A stretch of DNA of 45,478 nt from Burkholderiaceae bacterium (GTDB lineage Bacteria; Pseudomonadota; Gammaproteobacteria; Burkholderiales; Burkholderiaceae_C): assembly GCA_019745555.1 (NCBI GenBank), contig JAIESX010000041.1:1-45478 (forward strand). The letters run 5' to 3'. Shown here piece after piece: positions 33,633 through 43,166 of the stretch. The position numbers and the translations under genes are program-made. The notes below the pieces were generated by a model. That model made no database searches, was not told the DNA's origin, and saw only the letters and a program-made list of their open reading frames with translations. Numbering within the stretch: the stretch's first letter is position 1; each line of letters begins with the position of its first letter.

Positions 33633-35089
33633 GCGGCCAGCGACGCGCACGCGCCGTCATGGTGCTGGGCACGACCAGCGGCGCCGGCAAGAGCTGGCTC
33701 ACCACGGCGCTGTGCCGCCACTACGCGCGGCAGGGCCTCAAGGTGGCACCCTACAAGGCGCAGAACATGAGCAACAACGCGCGCGTCGTCGCGGGCGGCG
33801 AGATCGGCAGCGCGCAATACTTTCAGGCCCTTGCCGCGCACGCCGAACCCGAGGTGCGCATGAACCCGCTGCTGCTCAAGCCCGAGCGCGACACGCACAG
33901 CCAGGTCGTGCTGCTGGGCCAGGTCGACGAAGCGCTCACGCGCATGGACTGGCGCGGCCGCAGCGAGAAAGTCTGGCCCACCGTGGCGCGCGCGCTCGAC
34001 GCACTGATGGCCGAGAACGACGTGGTGGTGATCGAAGGCGCGGGCTCGCCGGCCGAGATCAACCTCATGGGCAGCGACATCGTGAACCTGCGCGTGGCCC
34101 GCCATGTGCAGGCGCGCTGCTTGCTCGTGACCGACATCGACCGCGGCGGCGCCTTCGCCCACCTCTACGGCACCTGGGCCCTGCTGCCCGAGGCCGACCG
34201 CGCGCTGCTCCGTGGCTTCGTGCTCAACAAGTTCCGCGGGGATGCGGCCCTGCTGGCCCCCGGCCCGCAGCAGCTGCAGGACCTCACGGGTGTGCCCGTG
34301 GTCGCCACCCTGCCCATGTGGTGGCAGCACGGCCTGCCCGAAGAAGACGGTGTGTTCGACGACCGCCACACGGCCAGCGGCGAGGTCCACACGCGCATCG
34401 CCGTCGTGGCCTATCCGCGCATCAGCAACCTCGACGAATTCCAGCCGCTCAAGAACGTGCCCGGCGTGAGCCTGCGCTGGGCGCGCAGCCCGGCCGAGCT
34501 GCAAGGCGTGGACTGGATCATCCTGCCCGGCTCCAAGCACACCAGCGGCGACCTGGCCTGGCTGCGCGCACAGGGCCTGGACCGGGCGATTGCCGCGCAC
34601 GCGGCACAGGGCAGGTCAGTGCTGGGCATCTGCGGCGGCCTGCAGATGCTGGGCGAGGCGCTGATCGACACGCACGGCATCGACGGCAATGCCCCCGGCC
34701 TGGGCCTGCTGCCGCTCGTGACGGCTTTTGAACAGGGCAAGACCGTGCAGCGCACGCGTGCAGCCTTTGGTGCCGTGGCCGGCCCCTGGGCAGCCTTGTC
34801 GCAACTCGCCGTGCAGGGCTACGAGATCCACCACGGCCAGACGGCCCAGCACCCGGCCATGGCGGCCGGCGGCGACGTGGCACGCGAGCTCATCCCCGGC
34901 CTGGCCTGGCAGAACGACGCGGGCCATGTGCTCGGCGTCTACCTGCACGGCCTGTTCGAAGACCCGGCCGTGCTGCAGGCGCTGTTCGGTGCCCAGGTGC
35001 CCACGCTGGAATCCGTCTTCGAGCGTCTGGCCGACTACATTGAAGAACATTTTGAGCCCGGCGTGCTCACCCGCCTGATCCAGACATGA
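33629..35089 (+). CDS. cobQ: Cobyric acid synthase
   Basis: A 486-aa CobQ/CbiP glutamine amidotransferase that amidates four side chains of adenosylcobyrinic acid a,c-diamide. GTTSGAGKS (14-22) is the ATP-binding P-loop; APYKAQNMSNNARVV (about 40-54) is a signature. The C-terminal GATase has ILPGSKHTSGDLAWLR and the nucleophilic Cys about 335 in GICGGLQMLGEA, with a His in GVYLHGLFED. Its presence implies that cobyrinic acid a,c-diamide is made or taken up; it is not needed for cobinamide salvage alone. It overlaps cobC and cobT by 4 bp each. Confidence 0.95.
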   Translation: MSGQRRARAVMVLGTTSGAGKSWLTTALCRHYARQGLKVAPYKAQNMSNNARVVAGGEIGSAQYFQALAAHAEPEVRMNPLLLKPERDTHSQVVLLGQVDEALTRMDWRGRSEKVWPTVARALDALMAENDVVVIEGAGSPAEINLMGSDIVNLRVARHVQARCLLVTDIDRGGAFAHLYGTWALLPEADRALLRGFVLNKFRGDAALLAPGPQQLQDLTGVPVVATLPMWWQHGLPEEDGVFDDRHTASGEVHTRIAVVAYPRISNLDEFQPLKNVPGVSLRWARSPAELQGVDWIILPGSKHTSGDLAWLRAQGLDRAIAAHAAQGRSVLGICGGLQMLGEALIDTHGIDGNAPGLGLLPLVTAFEQGKTVQRTRAAFGAVAGPWAALSQLAVQGYEIHHGQTAQHPAMAAGGDVARELIPGLAWQNDAGHVLGVYLHGLFEDPAVLQALFGAQVPTLESVFERLADYIEEHFEPGVLTRLIQT

Positions 35090-36126
35090 ACTTCCAGATA
35101 CCCCCCATTCCCGACTTGCACGATGCCACGCTGGCCCAGCGCCTGCAGCACAAGCTCGACCACAAGACCAAGCCCCTGGGCTCGCTGGGCCGGCTTGAAG
35201 AGCTGGCGCTCAAGCTCGGGCTGATCCTCGGCAGCGAGACGCCCGAGCTGCGCGCGCCCCAGATGCTGGTCTGTGCCGGTGACCACGGCCTGGCCGCGCG
35301 CGGCGTCTCGGCCTTTCCGAGCGATGTGACCTGGCAGATGGTGGAGAACTTCCTGGCCGGCGGCGCCTGCGTCAGCGTGCTCGCGCGCCAGCATGGCATC
35401 GCGCTCACCGTGGCCGACTGCGGCGTGCGGCACGACTTCGCGCCGCGCCCCGGCCTGCTGGACTGCAAGATCGCACCGGGTACGGCCGACGCGCTCAGCG
35501 GCCCGGCCATGACGGCGGCGCAGTGCGATCAGGCCCTGGCCAACGGCCTGCGCATCGTGCAGCAGCTGCCGGGCAATGCCCTGCTGCTCGGTGAGATGGG
35601 CATCGCCAACACCTCGGCCGCCTCGCTGTTGCTCGCGCGCCTGGCCAGCCTGGACATTGCCGACTGCACCGGTGCGGGCACGGGTCTGGACGCCGAGGCC
35701 GTGGTCCGCAAGACCGAGGTGCTGCGTGAGGTGCTGCTCAAGCACCCGGCGGCACGCATCCCGCTGGAGGCCCTGGCGGCCTTCGGTGGTTTCGAGATCG
35801 CCACACTCGCCGGTGCCGTGTTGCAGGCCGCGAGCGAACGCCGCGTCATCGTGGTCGACGGCTTCATCGCCAGCGCCGCCGTGCTCGTGGCTGCGCGCCT
35901 GGCGCCCGCCGTGCTGCAGCGCTGCGTTTTCGCCCACCGCTCGGGCGAGCGCGGCCATGCGCTGCTGCTGGCCCAGCTGCAGGCCCGCCCGCTGCTCGAC
36001 CTGGGCCTGCGCCTGGGCGAAGGCTCGGGCGCCGCCCTGGCCTGGCCGCTGCTGGTCTCGGCCTGCGCCGTGCTGCGCGAGATGGCCAGCTTCGAATCCG
36101 CCGGCGTGTCGGAGAAATCCGCCTGA
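35086..36126 (+). CDS. cobT: Nicotinate-nucleotide--dimethylbenzimidazole phosphoribosyltransferase
   Basis: A 346-aa enzyme activating the lower-ligand base as alpha-ribazole phosphate. DHKTKPLGSLGRLEELALKL (about 25-44), VCAGDHGLAARGVSAFP (about 63-79) and LLGEMGIANTSAAS (about 167-180) match CobT; the catalytic Glu is expected near the C-terminus, in RLGEGSGAALAWPL. It overlaps cobQ and precedes cobS by 2 bp. Confidence 0.95.
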   Translation: MNFQIPPIPDLHDATLAQRLQHKLDHKTKPLGSLGRLEELALKLGLILGSETPELRAPQMLVCAGDHGLAARGVSAFPSDVTWQMVENFLAGGACVSVLARQHGIALTVADCGVRHDFAPRPGLLDCKIAPGTADALSGPAMTAAQCDQALANGLRIVQQLPGNALLLGEMGIANTSAASLLLARLASLDIADCTGAGTGLDAEAVVRKTEVLREVLLKHPAARIPLEALAAFGGFEIATLAGAVLQAASERRVIVVDGFIASAAVLVAARLAPAVLQRCVFAHRSGERGHALLLAQLQARPLLDLGLRLGEGSGAALAWPLLVSACAVLREMASFESAGVSEKSA

Positions 36127-36128
36127 CG

Positions 36129-36935
36129 ATGCAGTTCATCCGTCACTACCTGCTGGCCCTGCAGTTCTTCACGCGCGTGCCCGTCACGGGCCGGCTCGCC
36201 GACTGGGTGGGCTACAGCCCCGAGATGCTGCGCCAATCCGCGGCGCATTTCCCCGGCGTGGGCTGGCTGGTCGGCGGGCTCGCGGCCTTGGTCTATGCGG
36301 GCCTGGCCATGGTGCTGCCCGACGGCGGCTACACCCCCTTGCTGCTGGCCGTGCTCAGCACCGTGTTCACCGTGCGGCTTACAGGTGCCTTCCACGAGGA
36401 CGGCCTGGCCGATGTGGCCGATGGCCTGGGCGGCTCCTACGACAAGGAGCGCGCGCTCGACATCATGAAGGACTCGTGCATTGGTGCCTATGGCGCGCTG
36501 GCCCTGGTGCTCGCGCTGCTGCTCAAGGTGACGCTGCTGGCCGTGCTGGGCGAGGCCGATCCCGCCCTGGCCTGCAGTGCGCTGTTCTTCGCCCACGTGC
36601 TCTCGCGCTTCCTGCCGCTCGGGCTCATCCGTCTGTTGCCGCATGTGGGCGACACCGCACGCTCCAAATCCAAGCCCCTGGCCGACCAGATCAGCGGCGC
36701 GGGCCTGTGCGTCGCGGCGCTCTGGACCGCCGCCGCCGTGGCCCTGGCCGGGTGGTGGCTGCCCGATGCGCGGCTCTGGCTCGGCGGCGGCCTCGCGGCT
36801 GTGCTGGCCTGGCTCTGGATGTGGCGCTACCTTGTGCGCCGTCTGCAGGGCTACACGGGCGACTGCCTGGGTGCCACCCAGCAGGTGAGCGAGATCGCGA
36901 TCTACTTCGGCCTGGCGGTCGCCCTGACGCTGTGA
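36129..36935 (+). CDS. cobS: Adenosylcobinamide-GDP ribazoletransferase
   Basis: A 268-aa integral membrane enzyme joining AdoCbi-GDP and alpha-ribazole (phosphate) to form cobalamin (phosphate). FFTRVPVTGRL near the N-terminus, GAFHEDGLADVADGLGG (about 88-104) with the metal-binding acidic residues, and GDCLGATQQVSEI (about 244-256) are diagnostic. Several TM helices are evident. It overlaps the phosphatase gene by 4 bp. Confidence 0.94.
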   Translation: MQFIRHYLLALQFFTRVPVTGRLADWVGYSPEMLRQSAAHFPGVGWLVGGLAALVYAGLAMVLPDGGYTPLLLAVLSTVFTVRLTGAFHEDGLADVADGLGGSYDKERALDIMKDSCIGAYGALALVLALLLKVTLLAVLGEADPALACSALFFAHVLSRFLPLGLIRLLPHVGDTARSKSKPLADQISGAGLCVAALWTAAAVALAGWWLPDARLWLGGGLAAVLAWLWMWRYLVRRLQGYTGDCLGATQQVSEIAIYFGLAVALTL

Positions 36936-37477
36936 AGCTCTGGCTTGTACGCCATGCGCGCCCGCTGATCGACGCCGGCATCTGCTACGGTGCCACCGAC
37001 GTGCCGGCCGATGCCGAACACACCCAGGCCACGGCCACGCAGCTTGCACCGCTGCTGCCAGCGGGCCTCACGGTCTGGACCTCGCCGCTGCAACGCTGCA
37101 GCGCGCTGGCTGACCAGTTGATCGCTCTACGCCCGGACCTGCGGCTGCGCACCGACGCACGCCTGGTCGAGCTAAATTTCGGTTGCTGGGAAGGCCAGCG
37201 CTGGGACACCATCCCGCGCGCCGCCTACGACGACTGGACGGCCAGTTTCGGCACCGCACGTTTCGGCGGGCGCGAGAGCGTCAACGAACTGCTGCAGCGC
37301 GTCGCCGCCGCGCGCGCCGAGGCACAGGCCCTGGGGCAGGACGCGGTCTGGGTCACCCATGCCGGCGTGCTGCGCGCCCTGGCCTTGCTCGAGCAGGGCC
37401 TGACGACGCTGGACCAGGCGCCGCAATGGCCGCAGTCCGTGGCGGCCTGGGGCGAGTGGCAGTTGCAGAGCTGGTGA
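36932..37477 (+). CDS. Histidine phosphatase family protein, probable alpha-ribazole phosphatase
   Basis: A 181-aa phosphoglycerate-mutase-like phosphatase. GTG at 36932 overlaps cobS. LVRHARP (about 4-10) holds the phosphorylated His in the RHA variant; LNFGCWEGQRWDTI (about 78-91) and VTHAGVLRALAL (about 142-153) complete the site. As the last gene of the cob operon it probably removes phosphate from alpha-ribazole phosphate or cobalamin phosphate (the Salmonella CobC role). The name cobC is avoided because another gene here carries it. Confidence 0.83.
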   Translation: MKLWLVRHARPLIDAGICYGATDVPADAEHTQATATQLAPLLPAGLTVWTSPLQRCSALADQLIALRPDLRLRTDARLVELNFGCWEGQRWDTIPRAAYDDWTASFGTARFGGRESVNELLQRVAAARAEAQALGQDAVWVTHAGVLRALALLEQGLTTLDQAPQWPQSVAAWGEWQLQSW

Positions 37478-37523
37478 AGTACCGGCGCCAGGTGCGCATC
37501 ATTTGCGTTAACCTCGGGCCTGC

Positions 37524-39698
37524 ATGACCCTTGATTCAGCACCCGTGACGGCCTTCATGCCGTTTCGCTACGACCCGCTGGTCGTCGCCGTGTCCTTCGT
37601 GATCGCGGCCTTCGCGTCCTATGTGACGCTGGACCTGGCGCGGCGTGTGCGGCAGTCCACCTGGGGGCTGGCGCGCGTCTGGTGGGGCGCGGGTTCGGTC
37701 GTCATGGGCTCGGGCATCTGGTCCATGCACTTCGTCGGCATGCAGGCCTTCGAAGTGCCCATCGCTCTGGGCTACCGCGGCGGGCTCACGCTGCTGTCGT
37801 GGGTGGCCGCCGTGGCGGCCTCGGCCGTGGCGCTGGAGATCGCCAGCCGTAAGACCTTCAGTTACCGACGCGTGGTGCTGGGCGCGCTGGTCATGGGCCT
37901 GGGCATCTCGGCCATGCACTACATCGGCATGGCGGCGCTCGAGCTGGTGCCGGGCATCGTCTGGAACTGGTCGCTGGTGGCCGCCTCGGTGCTCATCGCC
38001 GTGCTGGCCTCCGCCACGGCCCTGCTGATCTTCCACCTGCTGCTCAAGGTGCCACGGCAGCAACGCCTGCCTTATCAGGTGGGCGCGGCCTTGCTCATGG
38101 GCTTGGCCATCTGCGGCATGCACTACACGGGCATGATCGCCGCGCGCATCCCCGACAGTGCCATCTGCCTGAGCTCCGACGGGCTGGGCGGCCCCTCGCT
38201 CACTGCCATGTTGACCATCGCCACCGGCCTGCTGCTGGTCAGCACGCTGTTCACCTCGCTGCTGGACGCGCGCATGCAGGGCACCACCCAGCGCCTGGCG
38301 CAGTCGCTGCAGGAAAGCAATGCCAAGCTGCAGACGGCCAACGCCGAGCTCAAGCAGCGCGCTTTCACCGACCCGCTCACGGGCCTGCCCAACCGCCTGC
38401 TGTTCGAGGAGCGCCTGGGCCAGGCCCTGCTGCGCGCCGACCGCGCCAACCATCGCGGCCTGCAGTCGCGCGTGGCCGTGCTCTTCGTCGACCTCGACGG
38501 CTTCAAGCCCGTCAACGACTCCTTCGGACACGCCGTGGGCGACGCGCTGCTGCGCGACGTCGCGCAACGCCTGCGCCGCCTGCTGCGTGAGGAAGACACG
38601 GTGGCACGCATCGGCGGCGACGAGTTCCTGCTGCTGCTGGAAAACCTGCGCGAGCCGGCCGATGCCCTGGCCTTCGGCCAGCGTGTGCTGCAGGTCCTGG
38701 CCACGCCCTTCGACCTCTCGGGCCGGCACATGCGCATCGCGGGCTCCATCGGCATCGTCACCTACCCGGACCAGCAGGAAGCCGACAAGCTCGTGGCCCA
38801 GGCGGATGCCGCCATGTACGCGGCCAAGCGCGGCGGCGGCAGCCGCTGTGCGCTGTTCGAGCCGCACATGAACGCCGACGCCACCGAACAGCTCGAGCTG
38901 CAGAACGACCTGCGGCGTGCGCTGGAGCATAACGAGCTGACGCTGCACTACCAGCCCAAGATCGACGCCACACGCCAGCTCATCACCGGTGTCGAAGCCC
39001 TGCTGCGCTGGCGCCATCCCGTGCGCGGCATGGTCAGCCCCGCGATCTTCGTCGCCCTGGCCGAACGCTTCGGCCTGATCAACCGCCTGGGCAGCTGGGT
39101 CATCGACGAGGCCTGCCGACAGATCCGCGCCTGGGAAGATCAGGGCCTGCGCATGCCCGTGGCCGTCAACCTCTCGGTGCACCAGCTGCGCGAGCAGGGT
39201 CTGGCGCAGCGCATCGAGCAGGCCCTGCAGCGCCACGGCGTCGCGCCCAGCCAGCTGCTGTGCGAGATCACCGAGTCCGTAGCCATGGAGGACTTCCAGG
39301 AGGCGCAGCGCAGCTTCGCCGAGCTGGCCGCCATCGGTGTCTACCTGTCCATCGACGACTTCGGCACTGGCTACTCCAGCCTCAACTACCTGCGCCAGCT
39401 GCCGGTGCAGCAGCTCAAGATCGACGGCAGCTTCGTGCGTGACCTCGACAAGGGTGACAACGCCAGGGCCGTGGTGCAGGCCGTGATCAGCCTGGCGCAT
39501 GCCCTGGGCCTGCGCGTGGTGGGCGAGGGCGTGGAGACCCCGGCCCAGCGCGACATCCTGCTCGCCATGGGCTGCGACGAGCTGCAGGGCTACCTCTACG
39601 CCCGTGCCATGGCAGCCGAGGAACTGCTGGACTGGGCCCAGGGCCGCCAGGCCCGCGGCAGCGTGGCCTTTTCGCCCTCGCTCTTCGGTGAGCCCTGA
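37524..39698 (+). CDS. MHYT-GGDEF-EAL membrane cyclic di-GMP enzyme
   Basis: A 724-aa inner-membrane protein. The first about 240 residues are an MHYT sensor with about seven TM helices and the repeats MHFVGM, MHYIGM and MHYTGM, thought to bind a metal and sense a diatomic gas. A GGDEF domain follows with an intact RIGGDEF near 361-367, then an EAL domain with the motif EAL near 491-493 (GVEALLRWRHP) and IDDFGTGYSS near 611-620. Both catalytic sites look intact, so it may make or degrade c-di-GMP, or one domain may regulate the other. It stands alone after the cob operon and converges on nth. Confidence 0.92.
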   Translation: MTLDSAPVTAFMPFRYDPLVVAVSFVIAAFASYVTLDLARRVRQSTWGLARVWWGAGSVVMGSGIWSMHFVGMQAFEVPIALGYRGGLTLLSWVAAVAASAVALEIASRKTFSYRRVVLGALVMGLGISAMHYIGMAALELVPGIVWNWSLVAASVLIAVLASATALLIFHLLLKVPRQQRLPYQVGAALLMGLAICGMHYTGMIAARIPDSAICLSSDGLGGPSLTAMLTIATGLLLVSTLFTSLLDARMQGTTQRLAQSLQESNAKLQTANAELKQRAFTDPLTGLPNRLLFEERLGQALLRADRANHRGLQSRVAVLFVDLDGFKPVNDSFGHAVGDALLRDVAQRLRRLLREEDTVARIGGDEFLLLLENLREPADALAFGQRVLQVLATPFDLSGRHMRIAGSIGIVTYPDQQEADKLVAQADAAMYAAKRGGGSRCALFEPHMNADATEQLELQNDLRRALEHNELTLHYQPKIDATRQLITGVEALLRWRHPVRGMVSPAIFVALAERFGLINRLGSWVIDEACRQIRAWEDQGLRMPVAVNLSVHQLREQGLAQRIEQALQRHGVAPSQLLCEITESVAMEDFQEAQRSFAELAAIGVYLSIDDFGTGYSSLNYLRQLPVQQLKIDGSFVRDLDKGDNARAVVQAVISLAHALGLRVVGEGVETPAQRDILLAMGCDELQGYLYARAMAAEELLDWAQGRQARGSVAFSPSLFGEP

Positions 39699-39711
39699 GC
39701 CAGCCCGCGCC

Positions 39712-40347
39712 TCAGTCGCGCGTCTTGTCCTTGAAATCGCAGTACGCCGAGACGCTGCACTGGCGGCACAGCGGCTTGCGCGCCTGGCACACATAGCGCC
39801 CGTGCAGGATCAGCCAGTGGTGCGCGTCCACCAGAAATTCGGGCGGCACGCGTTTGAGCAGCTGCATCTCTACCTCGTACGGGTTCTTGCCCGGGGCCAG
39901 GCCGGTGCGGTTGCCCAAGCGGAAGATGTGCGTGTCGACCGCCATGGTTGGCTCGCCGAAGGCCACGTTGAGCACCACATTGGCCGTCTTGCGGCCGACG
40001 CCGGGCAGGGCTTCGAGGGCCTCGCGCGTGCGCGGCACCCGGCCGCCGTGGCGCTCCACCAGGATGCGGCAGGTCTCCATCAGGTGCTTGGCCTTGCTGC
40101 GGTACAGGCCGATGGTCTTGATGTAGCTCTCCAGCCTCTCGAGTCCCAGGTCCAGGATCTGCTGCGGCGTGTTGGCCACGGGAAAGAGCTTGCGCGTGGC
40201 CTTGTTCACGCCCACGTCCGTGGCCTGGGCCGAGAGCAGCACGGCGGCCAGCAGTTCGAAGACCGATGTGTACTCGAGTTCGGTGACAGGATGCGGGTTG
40301 GCGGCCTGGAGCGTGGCGAAGAAGGAGCGGATGGCGGCGGGCGTCAT
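39712..40347 (-). CDS. nth: Endonuclease III
   Basis: DNA glycosylase/AP lyase for oxidised pyrimidines. The start at 40347 gives 211 aa, the length of E. coli Nth; an upstream ATG (40374) would add nine residues. The helix-hairpin-helix LPGVGRKTANVVL includes the catalytic Lys, and VDTHIFRLGNR includes the catalytic Asp. The C-terminal 4Fe-4S cluster has C-x6-C-x2-C-x5-C (CQARKPLCRQCSVSAYC). It is on the minus strand upstream of nothing in an operon and downstream of the HDOD gene by about 10 bp from the alternative start. Confidence 0.94.
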   Translation of the reverse strand: MTPAAIRSFFATLQAANPHPVTELEYTSVFELLAAVLLSAQATDVGVNKATRKLFPVANTPQQILDLGLERLESYIKTIGLYRSKAKHLMETCRILVERHGGRVPRTREALEALPGVGRKTANVVLNVAFGEPTMAVDTHIFRLGNRTGLAPGKNPYEVEMQLLKRVPPEFLVDAHHWLILHGRYVCQARKPLCRQCSVSAYCDFKDKTRD

Positions 40348-40384
40348 GGCGGCGGGAGCAGGGCGGGGCGGCATGCCCCGCGGT

Positions 40385-41191
40385 TCAGAAGGCGGACAGG
40401 TCGAGGAAGCTCTCGCGCTCGGGCAGCTTGTTGCGCATCCAGTCCAGGTTCAGGTCCAGCGCGGAGATCACCTCCTGCGGCAGCGCGTCAATGATCTCCG
40501 GGTTGCTGAAGGCCATGTCGGCCAGGCGGCTGGCCAGGTGCAGCACGGCGCCCAGCTGCGAGAGCGGGCGGGTGGCCAGCGGGTCCGAGGCGGTGTTGAG
40601 CCCGCGCACGATGGCGGCGGGGAAATTCCAGCGGTGCGCCAGCTCGGCCGTCACCTGGGCTTCGGTGAAGCCCAGCACCTGCTGCTCGCGGGCCCAGCGG
40701 TCGCCGGGGATCTGCGGCTGGCGCTCGAGCTCGGCCAGGGTGTCGGGCAGGCTCTGCACGATGATGAGTTCGCCCAGGCGCAGCATCATGCCGGCCAGCC
40801 AGGCCTGCTGCGCGTCCAGGCCGATGCCGCCGGCCAGCCATTGCGAATAGCCGGCGCAGGCCATGCAGTTGCGCCAGAACTCGGTGCGGTCCAGGCCGGG
40901 CACCACGGGGAAGGCCACGTTCATGCAGGCCGTCAGCGCCAGCGTACGCACCTGCGACAGGCCCACCATGGCCACGGCTGCGTCCAGCGTCCCCACCTCG
41001 CGCTTGAGGCCCAGGGCAGCACTGTTGGCCGCGCGCAGCACCTTGGCCGTGAGCACCGGGTCCTTGGCAATCAGGTCACGCACCTGGCTGATGGAGATCT
41101 CCTCGTCGTGCAGGGTGCGGATCAGCGCGTGCGCCACCTCGGGCATCACGGGCAGCTTGACGGACTGGAAGAAGGCGGACAGATCGGACAT
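40385..41191 (-). CDS. HDOD domain protein
   Basis: A 268-aa HDOD protein. ATG at 41191 is chosen because MSDLSAFFQSVKLPVMPEV starts the domain; the frame extends upstream without homology. KDPVLTAKVLRAANSAALG (about 43-61) and VGLSQVRTLALTACMN are typical HDOD helices. It probably acts as a signalling scaffold without hydrolase activity. It precedes nth on the same strand and is divergent from the phosphatase lipoprotein. A second HDOD gene is at 7428. Confidence 0.82.
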   Translation of the reverse strand: MSDLSAFFQSVKLPVMPEVAHALIRTLHDEEISISQVRDLIAKDPVLTAKVLRAANSAALGLKREVGTLDAAVAMVGLSQVRTLALTACMNVAFPVVPGLDRTEFWRNCMACAGYSQWLAGGIGLDAQQAWLAGMMLRLGELIIVQSLPDTLAELERQPQIPGDRWAREQQVLGFTEAQVTAELAHRWNFPAAIVRGLNTASDPLATRPLSQLGAVLHLASRLADMAFSNPEIIDALPQEVISALDLNLDWMRNKLPERESFLDLSAF

Positions 41192-41360
41192 GGAGGCCTC
41201 TCGTGGGATGCGGGTCGAGTGTGCCGGGGACACACGCGGGCAGCAAGGGCGGTAATTTCTGCTTACGCATTCTCCACCATCAGGCGTGAGGGATGCCGTT
41301 TCATGGGATGATCGCGGCCTTCGCTGTCTCACTTTGCTGACTCCCGCGCCTCCCGCCGCC

Positions 41361-43094
41361 ATGAACGCCCGCGTCGCCCTGCGTCTCCTGTCCCTGAGCC
41401 TGGCCCTGCTGCTGGCCGGTTGCCAGGCCCTGATGCCCGCTGAGGCGCCGCCGGCTGAGACGCCCCCGGTGGCCGATCCCGCGCAGCCCGCCACGCCCGT
41501 GGCCAGCCCGGCCGGCCCCGTCTCACCCAGCTGGACCGGCCGGCCCAAGTTGCTCGTGCTGCTGGTCGTCGACGGCCTGCCGCAGCGCCAGGTGCTGGCT
41601 TACCGCGACCAGCTCGCACCCGACGGTTTCAACCGTTTCCTGCAGCAGGGTGCCTGGTACGCCGACGCGCACTACGGTCACGCCTACACCGTCACCGCCG
41701 CCGGTCACGCTGCCGTGCTCACCGGCGCCTACCCGCACCGCACGGGCATCATCGCCAACGAATGGCGCGACGCCACGAGCGGCCAGCCCACGTACTGCAC
41801 GGGTGATCTGGCGGCGGTCTACATCGGCCACAAGACCCAGCTGCTCGACGGCACCAGCCCGAAAAACCTCAAGGTCGAGACCGTGGGCGATGTGCTGCGC
41901 GGCATCGATCCGCGCGCCAAGGTCATCGGCATCTCGGGCAAGGACCGCGGCGCCATCCTGCCGGCCGGCCACAAGGGCACGGCCTATATGTACATGACGC
42001 AGACCGGCTTCTTCGCCAGCAGCACCTACTACATGGACAAGCACCCGGCCTGGGTCGACGCCTTCAACCAGGGCAAGCCGGCCGACCGCTGGTTCAAGCA
42101 GACGTGGCAAGCCCTGCTGCCCGAGGAGGCCTACGCCAAGTCCCTGCCGGACCGCCAGCCCTGGTACGGCGTCAAGGCGGCCGAGCTGCCCATGATGATG
42201 GGCGCGCCCGACGACGAGGCGCCGGGCCCGGCCTATTACAGCCAGCTGCTGCGCAGCCCCTTTGCCGACCAGCTCACGCTGGACTTTGCGCGCGCCGCCA
42301 TCGCCGGCGAGGCCCTGGGCCAGGACGAGGTGCCGGACATCCTGGCCATCAGCCTCTCGGGCCACGACTACATCAACCACCGCTTCAGCGCCGAATCGCG
42401 CTTCTCGCACGACCACCTGCTGCACCTGGACCGCATGCTGCAGGACTTCTTTGCCCATCTCGACACGACGCTGGGCAAGGACAACTATGTGGCCGTGCTC
42501 ACCTCGGACCACGGCTTCATGCCCGCGCCGGAGTTCACCGCCCAGCAGGGCCTGCGCTCGGGCCGCATCACCGGCGCGCAGCTGCTCACGCGCATCAACA
42601 ACGGGCTCGAAGAGGAGTTCGGCGCCGGCAAGTGGGTGAGCTTCTCGGGCACGGCCCTGCTGTTCAACCGGCAGCTCGTGGCCCAGACCCGCGTGGACCC
42701 CAACGAACTCGCCGAGGCCGCGCGCGCCCTGCTGCTCGAAGAGCCGGGCATCGCCGCCGCCTACACCCGTGCCGACTTCGTCACCGGCAACCGCAGCGAC
42801 GGGCCTTTCTTCAGCGCCATGCGCCGCAGCTGGCACGAGGACATCTCGGGCGACGTGCAATACACCGTCAAGCCCTACTGGATGTTCCTCTCCAGCGCCA
42901 GCATCGCCACCCACGGCTCGCCTTATCCCTATGACACCAACGTCCCCATCCTGGCCTGGGGCCCGCGCTGGGTGAAGCCGGGCAAGGTGGACGCGCGCGT
43001 GGAAGTGGTGGACATCGCGCCCACCGTCTCGCAATGGCTGGGCGTGGCCGTGCCTGCGGCCAATGAGGGCAGGCTGCTGCCGCAGCCGAAGTAA
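41361..43094 (+). CDS. Alkaline phosphatase superfamily lipoprotein (PafA/NPP-like)
   Basis: A 577-aa protein with a lipoprotein signal (lipobox LLAGC, Cys about residue 20), followed by a proline-rich linker (about 27-55). The catalytic domain begins LLVLLVVDGLPQRQVL with the first metal Asp, has a Thr nucleophile in YTVTAAGHAAVLTG (about 111-124), SGHDYINHRFS (about 333-343) and a metal-binding DHGF (about 384-387). This set fits PafA-type alkaline phosphatases or nucleotide pyrophosphatase/phosphodiesterases. It would work in the periplasm on phosphate esters. The frame starting at 41286 is rejected as the signal lies at 41361. Confidence 0.85.
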   Translation: MNARVALRLLSLSLALLLAGCQALMPAEAPPAETPPVADPAQPATPVASPAGPVSPSWTGRPKLLVLLVVDGLPQRQVLAYRDQLAPDGFNRFLQQGAWYADAHYGHAYTVTAAGHAAVLTGAYPHRTGIIANEWRDATSGQPTYCTGDLAAVYIGHKTQLLDGTSPKNLKVETVGDVLRGIDPRAKVIGISGKDRGAILPAGHKGTAYMYMTQTGFFASSTYYMDKHPAWVDAFNQGKPADRWFKQTWQALLPEEAYAKSLPDRQPWYGVKAAELPMMMGAPDDEAPGPAYYSQLLRSPFADQLTLDFARAAIAGEALGQDEVPDILAISLSGHDYINHRFSAESRFSHDHLLHLDRMLQDFFAHLDTTLGKDNYVAVLTSDHGFMPAPEFTAQQGLRSGRITGAQLLTRINNGLEEEFGAGKWVSFSGTALLFNRQLVAQTRVDPNELAEAARALLLEEPGIAAAYTRADFVTGNRSDGPFFSAMRRSWHEDISGDVQYTVKPYWMFLSSASIATHGSPYPYDTNVPILAWGPRWVKPGKVDARVEVVDIAPTVSQWLGVAVPAANEGRLLPQPK

Positions 43095-43166
43095 GGCGAG
43101 GGCGGGGCAGGCCCACGCGGGCATGGTGGAGAATGGCGTTTTTCTCCCTCACAGACTCGCCCGCCC

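Noticed and set aside
37536..39794. Open frame of 752 codons on the minus strand
   Set aside because: It is antisense to the MHYT-GGDEF-EAL gene, whose three domains are unmistakable; the reverse frame is a compositional shadow.
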